Assembly: GCA_039566865.1 (NCBI GenBank)
Contig: CM076947.1
Span: 1,619,501-1,683,500, forward strand
Direction: 5' to 3'
DNA: 64,000 bases
Origin: Aurelia coerulea
Lineage: Eukaryota; Cnidaria; Scyphozoa; Semaeostomeae; Ulmaridae
Shown: piece after piece, positions 32,572 to 43,068 of the stretch
How positions within the stretch are numbered: the stretch's first letter is position 1
How the letters are laid out: every line of letters starts with the position of its first letter
Translations under genes and position numbers: made by a program
The notes under the pieces: generated by a model
Told to the model about the DNA's origin: nothing
Database searches by the model: none
Seen by the model: the letters and a program-made list of their open reading frames with translations, nothing else

Positions 32572-33721
32572 ATTAAATGTGAACATTGCCACTCAATATT
32601 TTCAGCGGGACCAAACTAAAATTTGCCTCAAATTTCAGTTCAAGCAAGGCGTTGAAGGATCGTACATAAACTGTAGATTTCATAAATAGAAGAGATTGAA
32701 TGATGCAAATATGATGATGATAAGTAATCAATTATTTAAAATACGATATCATAGAAAATACTAACATTTAAATTAAAGGCCTCTTCTACACATACATTCA
32801 AATTCAAAAGCTCTGGACATTGAAAGCTTTGGGGAAAATTGCTGGCTGTATCTTTTTTCGCAATACTTTTAATTGTAACATTCAGAGTAGATCTTTGATC
32901 AAAATCAGGCAAATTAAATTTAAAGGTGGCCCTTTTCAAGAGAAACGTCTGAACAATAAGCTGCATAGAAGGAATTATCTTTCCCATGTTTCCAGGAGTG
33001 GCCAAAATTTATTTGAACCGAAGTTCAGATATGCCAAAGCACATCTTTAATTGTACTTTTACATTCAGCCCGAGCTGCACGTGTTTCAATTTTTCTTATA
33101 CAGCTGGTACCTGCAAATAAGAAACCACTTTTTAAATTGAGCCTCAGAAAGTTTCTTATCTAAAGAAACCTTTTCATGATCAGGGTCAAAGTTTCTTATA
33201 CATTGGTACCATCATGTCAAGTCAAGGTTGTTGTGTGAAGGCTGTTTTGAGAATGCTACATTATATCACGGTCATTTATAGGAGTACTCTTTGGCAAGGA
33301 ACAAACTATGCCAAACCTGAAAATAAGAAACTTTTCAATTTCAGACTTAAATTGTTTCTTATTAAAGAAGCCTCTATTGAAGAATATCAGGCCCATTTCT
33401 TATAGACGGGGGTTTCTTATTTGGGGATTTGGGCGATTCGGTAAATTCTGGAAAAGGCCTTTTACCAAAAGGCAGAGGAAATTTGTGACTTCTTTTACCA
33501 ATGACGGTCCAAATAATGCCATCAAACATTATTTTTGTAGTGATAGACATTCGTCGGAGCCGCCCAGTTTCCGAACTGGCTCTGAGGGGTACTGAATAAA
33601 ATAGAAATATGGTAAATGGTAATGCATTTTCTTTCCCTCCCCCGTTCCAATACTACGTGCAGGCTAAAATGCTACTTTAGAATATTTAGCGACATTCATT
33701 GTTTTCCTTTCACATATTCTA
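32572..33721. other. No supported gene; repeated TTTCTTAT motifs
   Basis: Several GTTTCTTAT/AAGTTTCTTA motifs cluster at 33120-33420. Similar motifs recur at 60580-60660 and 63680-63970, suggesting fragments of one dispersed repeat. No coding block. Confidence 0.3.
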
Positions 33722-34284
33722 CAGAGTGTCTCAAAAAAAGTACTCCTGTTTGTAAAATCACCAAAATTTGATTACACGACCGATCTTCCAATTTTCTTTT
33801 TTGTCAAGTAAATCAAGGGCCAAATCATTTTCCCAGACAAGCTGATTTTGTAATTGGCTTAAAAATGGGCATCTTTAAGCTCTTTTCGGAGTTTCTTGGT
33901 TTTGAATCATACTGCAAAAAGCACTGATGATTGCCAGATAAATTTCTTTGTGGATGTAAAGCATCCTGTTTGGTCATAAATGACTGAGGTCACAAATGAC
34001 TGAATTACATGCGCACTATCATTGGAAACTTTAATGATGATAAACATTCTGAAAAATTAGACTCTTAAGGGCAAGATTGAGTATTTTGCTTATAAACTAG
34101 AGCTCAAAATAAGGTTTTCAACGTGTAATTTTTCTACCTTGCTGTATCAAAAGCAAACATTTTATTATCTATGAATATTTTTGGGTCATCGACAAAACAA
34201 GTCAAAAAGAACATTTTATCAAAGGTTTGATAATTGATTTTTGGGGATTTTTCAAACAGGAGTATTTTCTTATGGGACACCCCG
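33722..34284. mobile_element. 563-bp TA-flanked MITE (diverged GTGTCYCA tip)
   Basis: TA at 33720-21 and 34285-86. Ends CAGAGTGTCTCAAAAAAAGT and CGGGGTGTCCCATAAGAAAA, both followed by ACTCCTGTTT and then a diverged arm of ~100 bp. It shares the tip with the other TA MITEs of this window, but the arms are unrelated. Confidence 0.7.
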
Positions 34285-34785
34285 TACCTTTGTCCAGCAA
34301 ATTTACGAGATAAGATGCAATGCAACCAAGTCTACCAGTTTTGGATCATGTATGTTTTAACAGATATAACCACTGTACCACCTGCTTTTGGATGCCAGAT
34401 CACGCATTTCACTAAAACTGTCGATCTATGGGACATACATCTTCAGAATATTATGTTCAGAGATCATTTCGGAGTTAGTGCATACAGTAAAGATTTTGTT
34501 GGCAAGAAGACTGCCAGTTTCGGGACAGTTGTACTGTACATTATAACCTGCTTTTAACAAACGATTTTCACAAAAACTACCAGGTTCTGAGGCAAACATC
34601 ATCAGCGATGATTTCATTCACAATTGCGGCCAAACTGAAGAAAAATCGCAGCAAAAATTGGGCAGAGATTTTGGGCTAATGGTGATGTGCACACAATTTC
34701 AGCAAACTACTAGTATTGCACAGAGGTATGACCATTGACCCCAGTGTGACATGACCACCCTTGGACTTTTGGAAATGACTGTATA
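34285..34785. other. No supported gene
   Basis: Unique sequence between two TA MITEs, only short frames. Confidence 0.35.
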
Positions 34786-35416
34786 TGGAGGGTGTCCCAA
34801 CAAAGTTTGCCCTGTCTGCACTAAAATGTTGCAATTAATTGTATGATTGTATGGTTTACTCAAATAAGGTCCCAAACATTTCATTTGAAGCCTTTCCTAT
34901 ACAGCAGTCTCAGAGGCCCTTTACATGAGAAATTTCAACCCGGGTTGAGTTGAACACGGGTTGAGTTTCAACTCGGTTGACGGTGTAAACCTTCATCGCG
35001 TTTACATGAAGGAGGCCGAGTTGAAACTCAACACGGGTTCAACTCAACTCGGCAACTCAACCCGTGTTGAAATTTCAACACGGGTTGAAATTCTTATGTA
35101 AACGCAAAATTTTTTCAACTCGGAGCGAGATTAGAATGCGAACAAAGGAGATCGGATCTACTTCCGCAATCATTAAAATATTTGAGTGGGCTCACATTCC
35201 TTCTTCTATTGTTTGCAACCATGTGACCTAATCTCAACCCGTGTTGAGATTTCATGTAAAGGCAAGGAAAAATAAGCAATGCTGATAAAACTCAACCCGT
35301 GTTGAAACTCAACACGGGTTGAAATTTATCATGTAAAGGGCCTCTCAAAAAACAGACAACTGAAATTACAGCTCTTCCCCAACAGGTGGGGCACAGGTCT
35401 TTTTTAGGACACTCTG
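34786..35416. mobile_element. TA-flanked MITE carrying a nested element
   Basis: Outer ends GGGTGTCCCAACAAAGTTTG (left) and AGTGTCCTAAAAAAGACCTG (right, reverse complement) next to TA. The interior is almost wholly replaced by the second element at 34915-35342, leaving ~130 bp and ~75 bp of outer arm. Confidence 0.65.
34915..35342. mobile_element. Nested MITE built from CAACCCGTGTTGA palindromes
   Basis: Inverted ends GGCCCTTTACATGA, then KAAATTTCAACCCG. The interior repeats the self-complementary motif CAACCCGTGTTG/CAACACGGGTTG about ten times, with GTTTACATGAAGG and TATGTAAACGC as internal echoes of the terminus. Flanks TCTCAGA and TCTCAAA may be a 7-bp duplication with one mismatch. No coding capacity. 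Confidence 0.75.
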
Positions 35417-35705
35417 TATAAGTTGTTACAGCGTTGATTGGTTTTGTTAATTCTGCAAATTGTGGGTTGAAACATTTGAAATAACCAAAGGATGCATAAA
35501 TAACATTTTGTACAACAACTTGCTCTTAACTTGCATCAGGACCACTGCCATCCCATGTTCTCCTTATGCCAATGTTGCAGTTTCATCAGTTAAGCATCAC
35601 TGCTCCCAAAATTTACCAATGCATTCAAACAATCTTTTCCATCAGGCATCAGTGCTTCAATGACATCCATATAAATAGGCATTACTTTAGCAGCAACTGC
35701 TCGCG

Positions 35706-35712
35706 CACAGTG
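35706..35712 (+). repeat. Left CACAGTG terminus (RSS-heptamer-like)
   Basis: CACAGTG followed by GGGGCAT. It matches the reverse complement of 39263-39269 and flank over the first 13 bp. Confidence 0.7.
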
Positions 35713-36056
35713 GGGCATTTCTATGGGGCATCATGACATTCAGCATTTGACAAAAATTTACCATTTACTTTGGATTTTGCTTTGATAGAATTTTACGGTG
35801 ATCACATTGCAACATATTTAAAGCTTATTTGATGGCTATTTAATGCGCAAACGAGGTTTTTCCATCTTAACACAATATACGCTGTAAACATCAGATACTG
35901 TAAGATATGTGTTATATGTATAGTGTTTGAATTACCTCATCGAAGTAACTGCTTTGTCAAAAGTTCCTCCTTTATCATTTCTGTAGCATAAGAAAGCACT
36001 ACTTTATTTGGACAGGACACCGTATGATGTTGCTTGCTTTCACAATGAGAACAAGG

Positions 36057-38181
36057 TCACCTGCAGTACGCATGCCTAATGACTGGATCAGATTTCAGCC
36101 AAAGTCTGTTAAAGCAATCACTCAAGTTTGTTGTTTGAGAGCATTTCCTTGAAAGTGCTCTTCTGTAGAAACGCAGGAACTTATTGTTATGCTCCAAACC
36201 TTCTTCAGAAAAACGCTTTAAACCTCTTCCTTCATTAGCAATGATCAATTCATGAGAATGCGTAAGAAGTGCATGTACAGTGGGAGACAAGTAGATCCAC
36301 TGTTTTTCACTTGGACCATTTAATTCAGTTAAAATCAAAAGCATAGTTTGTAAACAAACAGCTCTATATTCTTCCACATTCACTTTGTGATCTGATAGAT
36401 AGACTTGTAGGATGACCCACAGTCGTAGCAATATTTCTTTGAACTGCTCTTGGAAGCACTCTGGGACGAAACTGCTCAGAAGCCCTCGGTGTTTGCTTAA
36501 AAGTGACCGGCAGACATTGCCATTAGTGGTGGTACCTCCATGCCCTGACGAGCAGCAGCTCCAACAACGATTCCTGTAGCTGACTTGATACGGGAGTAAA
36601 TGTCCGCCTTTGCATTTACTAAGAACGCATAACTCTGACCAAGTTCTATCTTTGACTCAGTCCACTTGAAAATCCCAGCTTTCAAAAATTGCATAATCTT
36701 ACAGCAAAAATCAAAAGTTCTGAGTAACGCATGCAGGGGACTTATAATTGCTATATTCTCTTTTACTATTGGCTCTTGTGTAAGTCCTTTGCGAATGCCA
36801 TAATCTCCCTTTCTCTTCTTGACAATTGTCTCTCCGTCAATTTCTGTCGTTAAATCGTTCCAAATTTTCATTGTCTCGTCGATTGACCTATTTATTTCAA
36901 TACCTTCCTTCAAACGCTCAACCCCACTTTCTGACATTCCAGATGCTTCCTCTCTCGTAACTGTACAAAGAGTACAGAATGCCCCACCCAACCCTGAAAG
37001 GAGTGACTTCATCTTTCCATCAATCATACTTAGTGAGCAGCTTACTTTGACGTCAAATTTTCGGTCATTGTGATCTATAGCAATTGGCTCAATGCTTAGC
37101 TTTGATCGGTCTCCAACTGCTTCCCCAACGCTTGATACATTTTCGTATGACTCCTTTCCCAGCAACAAGAATAGGGGCCTGTTTGCCGATGGTGAATTGG
37201 GCGTTTGCTCTTTCCAAAGTTCTTTGCCTGTATCATCCTCAAGGCTCAGGGGGCAGAACATATACATAATGATGTTATTTGTCTGTATGTTACCTTGTTG
37301 GTTGTAGATGGGGTGGCTACCACTGCCATCAACGCCGTCTTTGAACTTAGCTGTAAGCTGACTAGAGGTTGTAGGTAACGCAGTAGGTAACGCATCTTCT
37401 GGTAGGGTTTCTAACATTCTTTTCACAGTCATTCTTATTGCTAACTTATAATCTTCTTTGACGCCAAATGTTGGGTCTTGGACAGTATAGAGTGGTGGGG
37501 TTATCTCAGTTTGATATTTTCGAATTTCTTTCCAACCCGGCAAAATCGAGTAACTGTTGTCTCGCAAAATAGAAGACAGACTTTGATATTTTGACCGCCC
37601 CATATCATTATACAGTTCAATATGAGATGCTACATTTAAGGGTATCATTTTGGAAGGAAGATTGTTGGTTACCATGTCCACAGTCATCAAGTTTGAACCA
37701 GTTTCTGCTACCTTTTTATCGGCATGGTAATTCATCCGTTTTAATATGTAGCCAAGTAGACAATTGACATTTACGTCGTTTTCTGCTGCTGCTGTTTCTA
37801 TGAGACTTATGATCTCGTCTGTTCTCCGATACTTCTGTCTATCCACTAGCTCTGTAAAACTTTTTCGAAACTTTTGTTTTGGAGTATCAGTATTGGCTAA
37901 ATGACGTTCACTTGAAATTTCTGACAACTGTAGCCAAACAGCGGTGCCATCGTAAGTTTTTTTTTATTTCGTCTTACTTTTTCTAGCAGATAAGCACAAC
38001 GGCTGAAAAGTTGTTTTGTCCGAGTTTCCCAACAGGCCTCATCTGTTTTCACTTGTTCATATTTCGTAGTAATCAACGCTCTAAGTTTAGCTCTAAACTC
38101 GTCAGTGGTCGACTTACTTCCTTCAGCTGCCTTTGAGTCTCTGTAAGTCTGTACAATGTCTTCACATAGGAGTGATTCCAT
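36057..38181 (-). pseudogene. RAG1-like / Transib-superfamily recombinase
   Basis: ATG 38181 to TGA 36057-36059, about 708 codons, close to a RAG1 core or a full Transib transposase. Two frameshifts break it. One is in a 9-T run at 37957-37965, where one base is missing (or miscalled). The other is near 36520-36535. Conserved points in order: D-G-V-D-G-S-G near 37330 (D600 region of RAG1), M-I-D-G-K-M-K near 37020 (D708), a C-T-L-C-x-x-T-R-E-E-A zinc half-site near 36970 (C727/C730), N-G-N-V-C-R-S-L near 36515, V-H-A-L-L-T-H near 36280 (H937/H942) and E-E-G-L-E-H-N-N-K-F near 36205 (E962). Thus a DDE triad and the CCHH zinc site appear present. C-T-L-C resembles RAG1 more than Transib. It would cut DNA at the CACAGTG ends. 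CTGCAG|GTGA at the 3' end could also be a splice donor. Confidence 0.8.
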
Positions 38182-39262
38182 CTCTAAACGGCAAGCCTGC
38201 GACCTTATTTCATCCTACCCATATCATACATATCTAGCTAAATGTGGGCTTTACTCGAGTCATTTGTTATTTTTGTTTGTGATAGTCAAAATAAAAACTT
38301 TTCCATAAATTGCAGGAATAAAAAACTGTCGTGCAGTGCTTAGGCCCCACGGGATAGATTATTCAAGAGAAAATCGAGATGCAATCTTTCCGATGTCTAA
38401 AGGGTCGTCGGTAGTTATCACCTTTTTAAGTTTTAACAAAATATTTAACTTTTGTTTACTGTTGTTTTGAAAATGCTTTCAAACGAAATAGGTGCAGATA
38501 GGATAGGCAGCGACCCAATTTAGGCCCCCTTTTTGATCCCCTTCCCCCTTGGTGTTTGACTTAGGTAACATTTGAAATGATCTAGATATCAATTACCATA
38601 TAACATTAACTGTCGTTGGAAAATTTTGAACACATTATTCATTCATTTTTAAAATTTCCTTTCTTTCTTAGATTTTCTATTACTTCATATTTCTTTTCAG
38701 AACTAAATCATACAAAGTCCACATTAATTTTCACAAATTTCCGCAAATTTCCGCAAAGAATGCTTTTCACCACATATTCAGTGGTACTTTAGGTACAATC
38801 TAAGAGTAGTGTGGTTTGTCTGCTCCTGTCTGCACGCTTTCTATGCAACTCGAAACTAAGCATATAGCAACGCAAGGCCTATAAAGTCTCATGAAAAAGT
38901 ACACAGATAGAAATATTTTCGAAAAATTACAAAACTAGAAACTATTTTGCCTCCGTGCTTAGAATATCATCTAATAATGCCTAAGAAACAAAATGACACA
39001 CAGCTTTAACCTGTTGCAGTGACTGAAAGAATTGTGGGGGGCCAATAAGATAGCTTAATTTCGTTGATCGTATGCATCGCAATTTAACTGTTTTTAATAG
39101 CAAAAAAAGCCTGACACTAAAATAGTCATCAAATCTGACAGAAAAGAGATAAATGGAAAATTCAAACGGTTTTGAGATAGCCAAGGACTAAGCTTTCGAA
39201 ATGACTGCTTTGGAAGATGATTTAAGGAGGTCGAATTTTTGGTCTATGTCATGATGATGCCC
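38182..39262. other. 5' region of the RAG1-like gene
   Basis: AT-rich sequence between the gene's ATG and the right terminus. It should contain the promoter. I looked for a kelch-like (RAG2) frame and saw none; frames here are under 70 codons. Confidence 0.45.
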
Positions 39263-39269
39263 CACTGTG
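39263..39269 (-). repeat. Right CACAGTG terminus (RSS-heptamer-like)
   Basis: Reads CACTGTG on the plus strand, i.e. CACAGTGGGGCATCATCATGA inwards on the minus strand. Partner of the left end at 35706. Confidence 0.7.
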
Positions 39270-39539
39270 ATATCAATGTAGCTTCTATTGCTGCTTAAAA
39301 CAAAGCATTTCATTAATTGTTTGTAATTCTTTGTCTCTTTAAAGCAAAAAAATGTGTATCTTCTACTTCCAGACACTAGTACTTTTTCCTTTGACCCTGG
39401 TCATTCCAGACCCTCTTTTTATCACAATTTGAGAATGAGAAATGTTTCATCCATCCCATTTATTCTAGCCCCGAGACTTAAGAGCAATCTTTGTTGTGCA
39501 ATAAAATCCAATTTTAAGTCCATAGATTTGGCACTTGGC

Positions 39540-40060
39540 ATCTATATGTTCAGTTCAGTTTAATTTTAAAATTCCACTATGCAAAAAATCTTTCTAAAAT
39601 ACATACAATTAACTAGAATAACAAACTGCAACAGATGACAAAAATGACAAATTTTACAATAGGAGTACATAGAATTTTGTATGGAGAGGAGTTTCTTAAG
39701 GAGGAGCTCTCTCAGTAGGTAGACTAATCAAGGAGAGAGCACCCCCTAAGCTAAAAACTTATCATCCAATTTATGAAATCTTTGAGTGATTAGATTGATC
39801 AATGTAAGGAAAAGTTATCTTATCAAGGTATTCAGAATTGGTACTTAGTTAAGAACAGATGTAATATCAGATCACGACGGAAAATCACTACTGAAGTAGA
39901 TTGTTTGATATTGGATGGAATGTCGTTCCAGGAGTTAGCTCCTGCATATTTAATAGATCGTAAGCCATATTGCAAAGTATTCTTAGACGTCATAAAAATA
40001 TCACCTTTGCGAGCCCGCCTTGTATCATACCGATGAACGGTAGACAAAGTTTAAATAAAG
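39540..40060 (-). pseudogene. LINE reverse transcriptase extreme C-terminus and tail
   Basis: The minus frame 39832-40047 reads H-R-Y-D-T-R-R-A, then Y-G-L-R-S-I-K-Y-A-G-A-N-S-W-N-D-I-P, the standard C-terminal signature of CR1/L2-type LINE ORF2 (Y-x-T-R, then S-I-x-Y-x-G-x-x-x-W-N-x-L-P). The 3' region extends to about 39540. Upstream parts are missing. Confidence 0.7.
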
Positions 40061-40552
40061 TGTGTTTCTTTGGATCCTGATTAACACTGTGTGAAACTGC
40101 TCCTGGTGTTGCAAATGGGCCTGATAACTCTTTTGGTTGTTTCTGTCCTGCACGTGCATATAAAAATTAGTGTAGCTCCTGTGCAATTTCAATGAATCAG
40201 AACCAGGCTGATTAATATCCTTTCAAGAAAAAGAAGATGGGATATTTGCCACATCAAAGTCTTAAATCACATTTCAAAGTGATTCCTTCTTTTTTTCTGT
40301 GCCCTGCTTGCTTTCAAAGATGTTTAAGACCAATCAATGAAGGTCCACGATAAAAAGTTGCTTCAATATTTTGTTGTTTTTGATACTAAAATATCAGGAA
40401 AAGCAGATCAAAGACAATTGTGAACTAACCAGTTTCTCCTCGCTGTGCAGTCACAACTTGTCAGGGCTTGGAGGAGGAAAAAGAACAGCTCATTTCTAAC
40501 TAATTCAAGAATGCCAAAAGTGAAAATGTGGAATGAAGATTCTAATTGCATG

Positions 40553-40795
40553 GTTGAAAACAAATTGTAATGAGTGCTGACCACTTGAACAAGTTCGTGC
40601 ATTCAAGACGCAGAACTGTTTCACATATATTCAAAACTAAGAATAGAAATTGAAAATATGCTGGTCTAGCGATCCACTCTTTGTCTCAACCACCAACAAA
40701 AATTTACATTTGAAATTGTGATCTTACCCGCTTTGCTCTTTTGTCTTCTTTATTCTTTCCTGATGTTAGTAATCAAGCTGGAGTGCTATGATTAA
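40553..40795 (+). repeat. Three-copy segment, copy 1 (uninterrupted)
   Basis: Runs from GTTGAAAACAAATTG through TGACCACTTGAACAAGTT, GCATTCAAGACGCAGAACTG and TATGCTGGTCTAGCG to TGATCTTACCCGCTTT, then TTCTTTCCTGATGTTAGTAATCAAGC. Homologous copies are at 42650-42838 and 42850-43068. The sequence after the CCCGC block is the empty site for the element at 43069-44360. Confidence 0.8.
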
Positions 40796-42400
40796 AGGGA
40801 ACAAGTTAGAAACCTGAGGGGGACTTGACAAGATTTTGGTTAGGCATTTGCAATCCAAGTTTCAAGAACATACTTATGCCGTTTTTTTAAGTATGCCCTA
40901 CGCAACCAAAATCATGGAAATTGATACCCTTCCTGAAGGCTCATTCCCATAAATAAAACATATCTATTTCACCATTTGGGTTAGAAACCCACAATTTCTG
41001 AAAAATGCAATTAAATTGGAAATAGAGCAGCTAGGATGATAATGAGCAAATCTATGAAATGTAGCCATTGATGTAATCAAGAGACTAAAACATAAAACTG
41101 TCAGTTTTGATAATGAAGGAGTCCATGTGAGGTGGATTCTCATGTTGATTTTTTTATATAGCAGTTCATGAATTCAAGCATAAATATGGTCTATTCATTT
41201 TAAAACTTAGAATCATCCCAAGTGATAATGCATAAAAAGCAAGCTGAGTGCATCAAAATAATTCCTGGTGGTTCTAAAAGTTCATTTTTGTTGTGTATCC
41301 AATAAAAAAGTAAGAGTTGTGAGCATTCTGAAAACTGTTTCTGTTTTGCATATCAGCCAGATAACTCTTTTGGTTGTTGTTGTTCAGCTTCACATGAAAA
41401 TGAGTATAGCTCCAGTGCAATGTCAGTAATAAGAACCAGAGGCTGATCAATATCCTATCAAGATCAAATGATCCAGGATAGTCTACAAATCAAACTTTTC
41501 AACATGTTTCATTCCTTTCCATGTCCTACCTGCTTTCAAGAAAATTCAGATCAATCAAAAATTTCCATGAAAAAGAGTAGACCAAAACCCATGGAAATTG
41601 ATGTGGAATATCCATAGGCCAGTCCATGACAACTTGGGTTTTGTGGAATGGTTTTGTGTCAAGTGGTTGCAAAATAATTGCCTTCCTGTAAAGTAATGCC
41701 ATTCTAAAGTTCTTCCTTCCACTGTTTATGTGAATTTTAATATTCTGTACAATGTAGATGATAATCCACTAGGACTGAATTTAATCTTGATATCTCCCTT
41801 GCATCACACAACAACCATATAAATGAAAAGAGCATAATCCAAATATTGCTTTTTGATTCTTTGATTCATTTAGTTATTCCTCTCATCTTCACATTTTCAA
41901 TCTTTGTTTCTCCCTCATCCTTTCTCCATTCCATCTTACATACTTCCTCTTCATCTTTTTTCTTTGAAGAAACAAGAACTTCTATCCAAACTTAATTGTT
42001 TCATTTCTTTCCCTTCATTCTCTCCCCCTTTCTCTCTTTGCTCCCATTATCTTCCTTCCAGGCAAACAAGCCTCCTGTGAAGATGCATCGCAGGTTCAGG
42101 CACTTTTTCCTGCTCTGTATTATGCCACAGACATTACCATGGTCTGCCCTGGTGTTCCATGGCTTGCCATGGTTGTTACGTTCTTAATCATGATTTTTTC
42201 ATGCCAGTTTCAAATCACAGTTACGGTAAGGAAACTGTTTTCATTTCACTAGACACTCTAACACCGCACTAGTGCCATATGAACAATTTTAGTGCTGTGT
42301 AGAAACTTGAATGCCCATGGCTTTTAATGGATGTCCGTGGAGATTTCTGTGGACATTAGCCAGGGTTTCAACAACAAAATTTGAGTCATGGAAAGGCTGA
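40796..42400. other. Unassigned, with partial homology to 40080-40250
   Basis: 41340-41560 resembles 40090-40310 (CAGATAACTCTTTTGGTTGTT, CTCCWGTGCAATKTCA, AACCAG…GCTGAT). The local repeat unit is therefore larger than the 190-bp block. 41880-42060 is a CT-rich tract. No gene. Confidence 0.45.
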
Positions 42401-43068
42401 TGGACACCATTGACCCTCCACAGAAATGTGTGTGGGTTTGAGAACCTCCCATACGATAAGGTCCTTCAACGTTTTGATAATCAAATATTGGGAAAAAAAC
42501 AAATCAAAGAGAATTATGAACCAACCGGTTTTCTCTTTTTGCTTTGCAATTACAACTTGGCAGGAGCTTGGAGGAGGAAAAAGAACAGCTCATTTGTAAC
42601 TAACTCAAAAATGTTAAAAGTAAAATGAGGCATGAAGATACTGCTGCATGGTTGAAAACAAATTGCTTTGCTTTGATCGCTGACCACTTGAACAAGTTTG
42701 TGCATTCAAGACGCAGAACTGTTTCACATATATTCAAAACTAAGAATAGAAATTGAAAATATGCTGGTCTAGCGTTCCGCTCTTTGTCTCAACCACCAAC
42801 AAACATTTTATGTTTGAAATTATGATCTTACCCAAAGTGAAAACGAGGAACTACTTGCATGGTTGAAAACAAATTGCTTTGATCGCTGACCACTTGAACA
42901 AGTTCGTGCATTCAAGACGCAGAACTGTTTCACATATATTCAAAACTAAGATTAGAAATTTAAAATATGCTGGTCTAGCGTTCCACTCCTTGTCTCAACC
43001 ACCGACAAAAATTTATGCTTGCAATTGTGATCTTACCCGCTTTTCTCCTTCCTCCTATTGACTCTTCC
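42401..43068 (+). repeat. Three-copy segment, copies 2 and 3
   Basis: 42650-42838 and 42850-43068 repeat the block described for copy 1, the two lying in tandem. 42480-42640 also matches 40400-40550 (ATTATGAACCAACCGGTTT versus ATTGTGAACTAACCAGTTT). Divergence is modest, suggesting relatively recent segmental duplication. Confidence 0.8.

Larger units (their letters stand above)
35706..39269. mobile_element. RAG1/Transib-type transposon with CACAGTG termini
   Basis: A RAG1-like gene (36057-38181, minus) lies between inverted ends that both begin with CACAGTGGGGCAT (35706 rightwards; 39269 leftwards). CATCATGACAT and AAAAATT are shared a little further in; the left end has a ~10-bp insertion duplicating GGGGCAT. 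CACAGTG is the consensus heptamer of vertebrate recombination signal sequences, and Transib/ProtoRAG termini start with closely related CACWRTG heptamers. The expected 5-bp duplication is not seen (TCGCG on the left, ATATC on the right). No RAG2-like kelch frame is visible inside. Length 3.56 kb. Confidence 0.75.

Noticed and set aside
36819..37307. Plus-strand frames within 36819-37307
   Set aside because: Antisense shadows of the RAG1-like gene.
38182..39262. RAG2-like gene beside the RAG1-like gene
   Set aside because: Frames here are short and show no kelch-type G-G or W motifs. No support.
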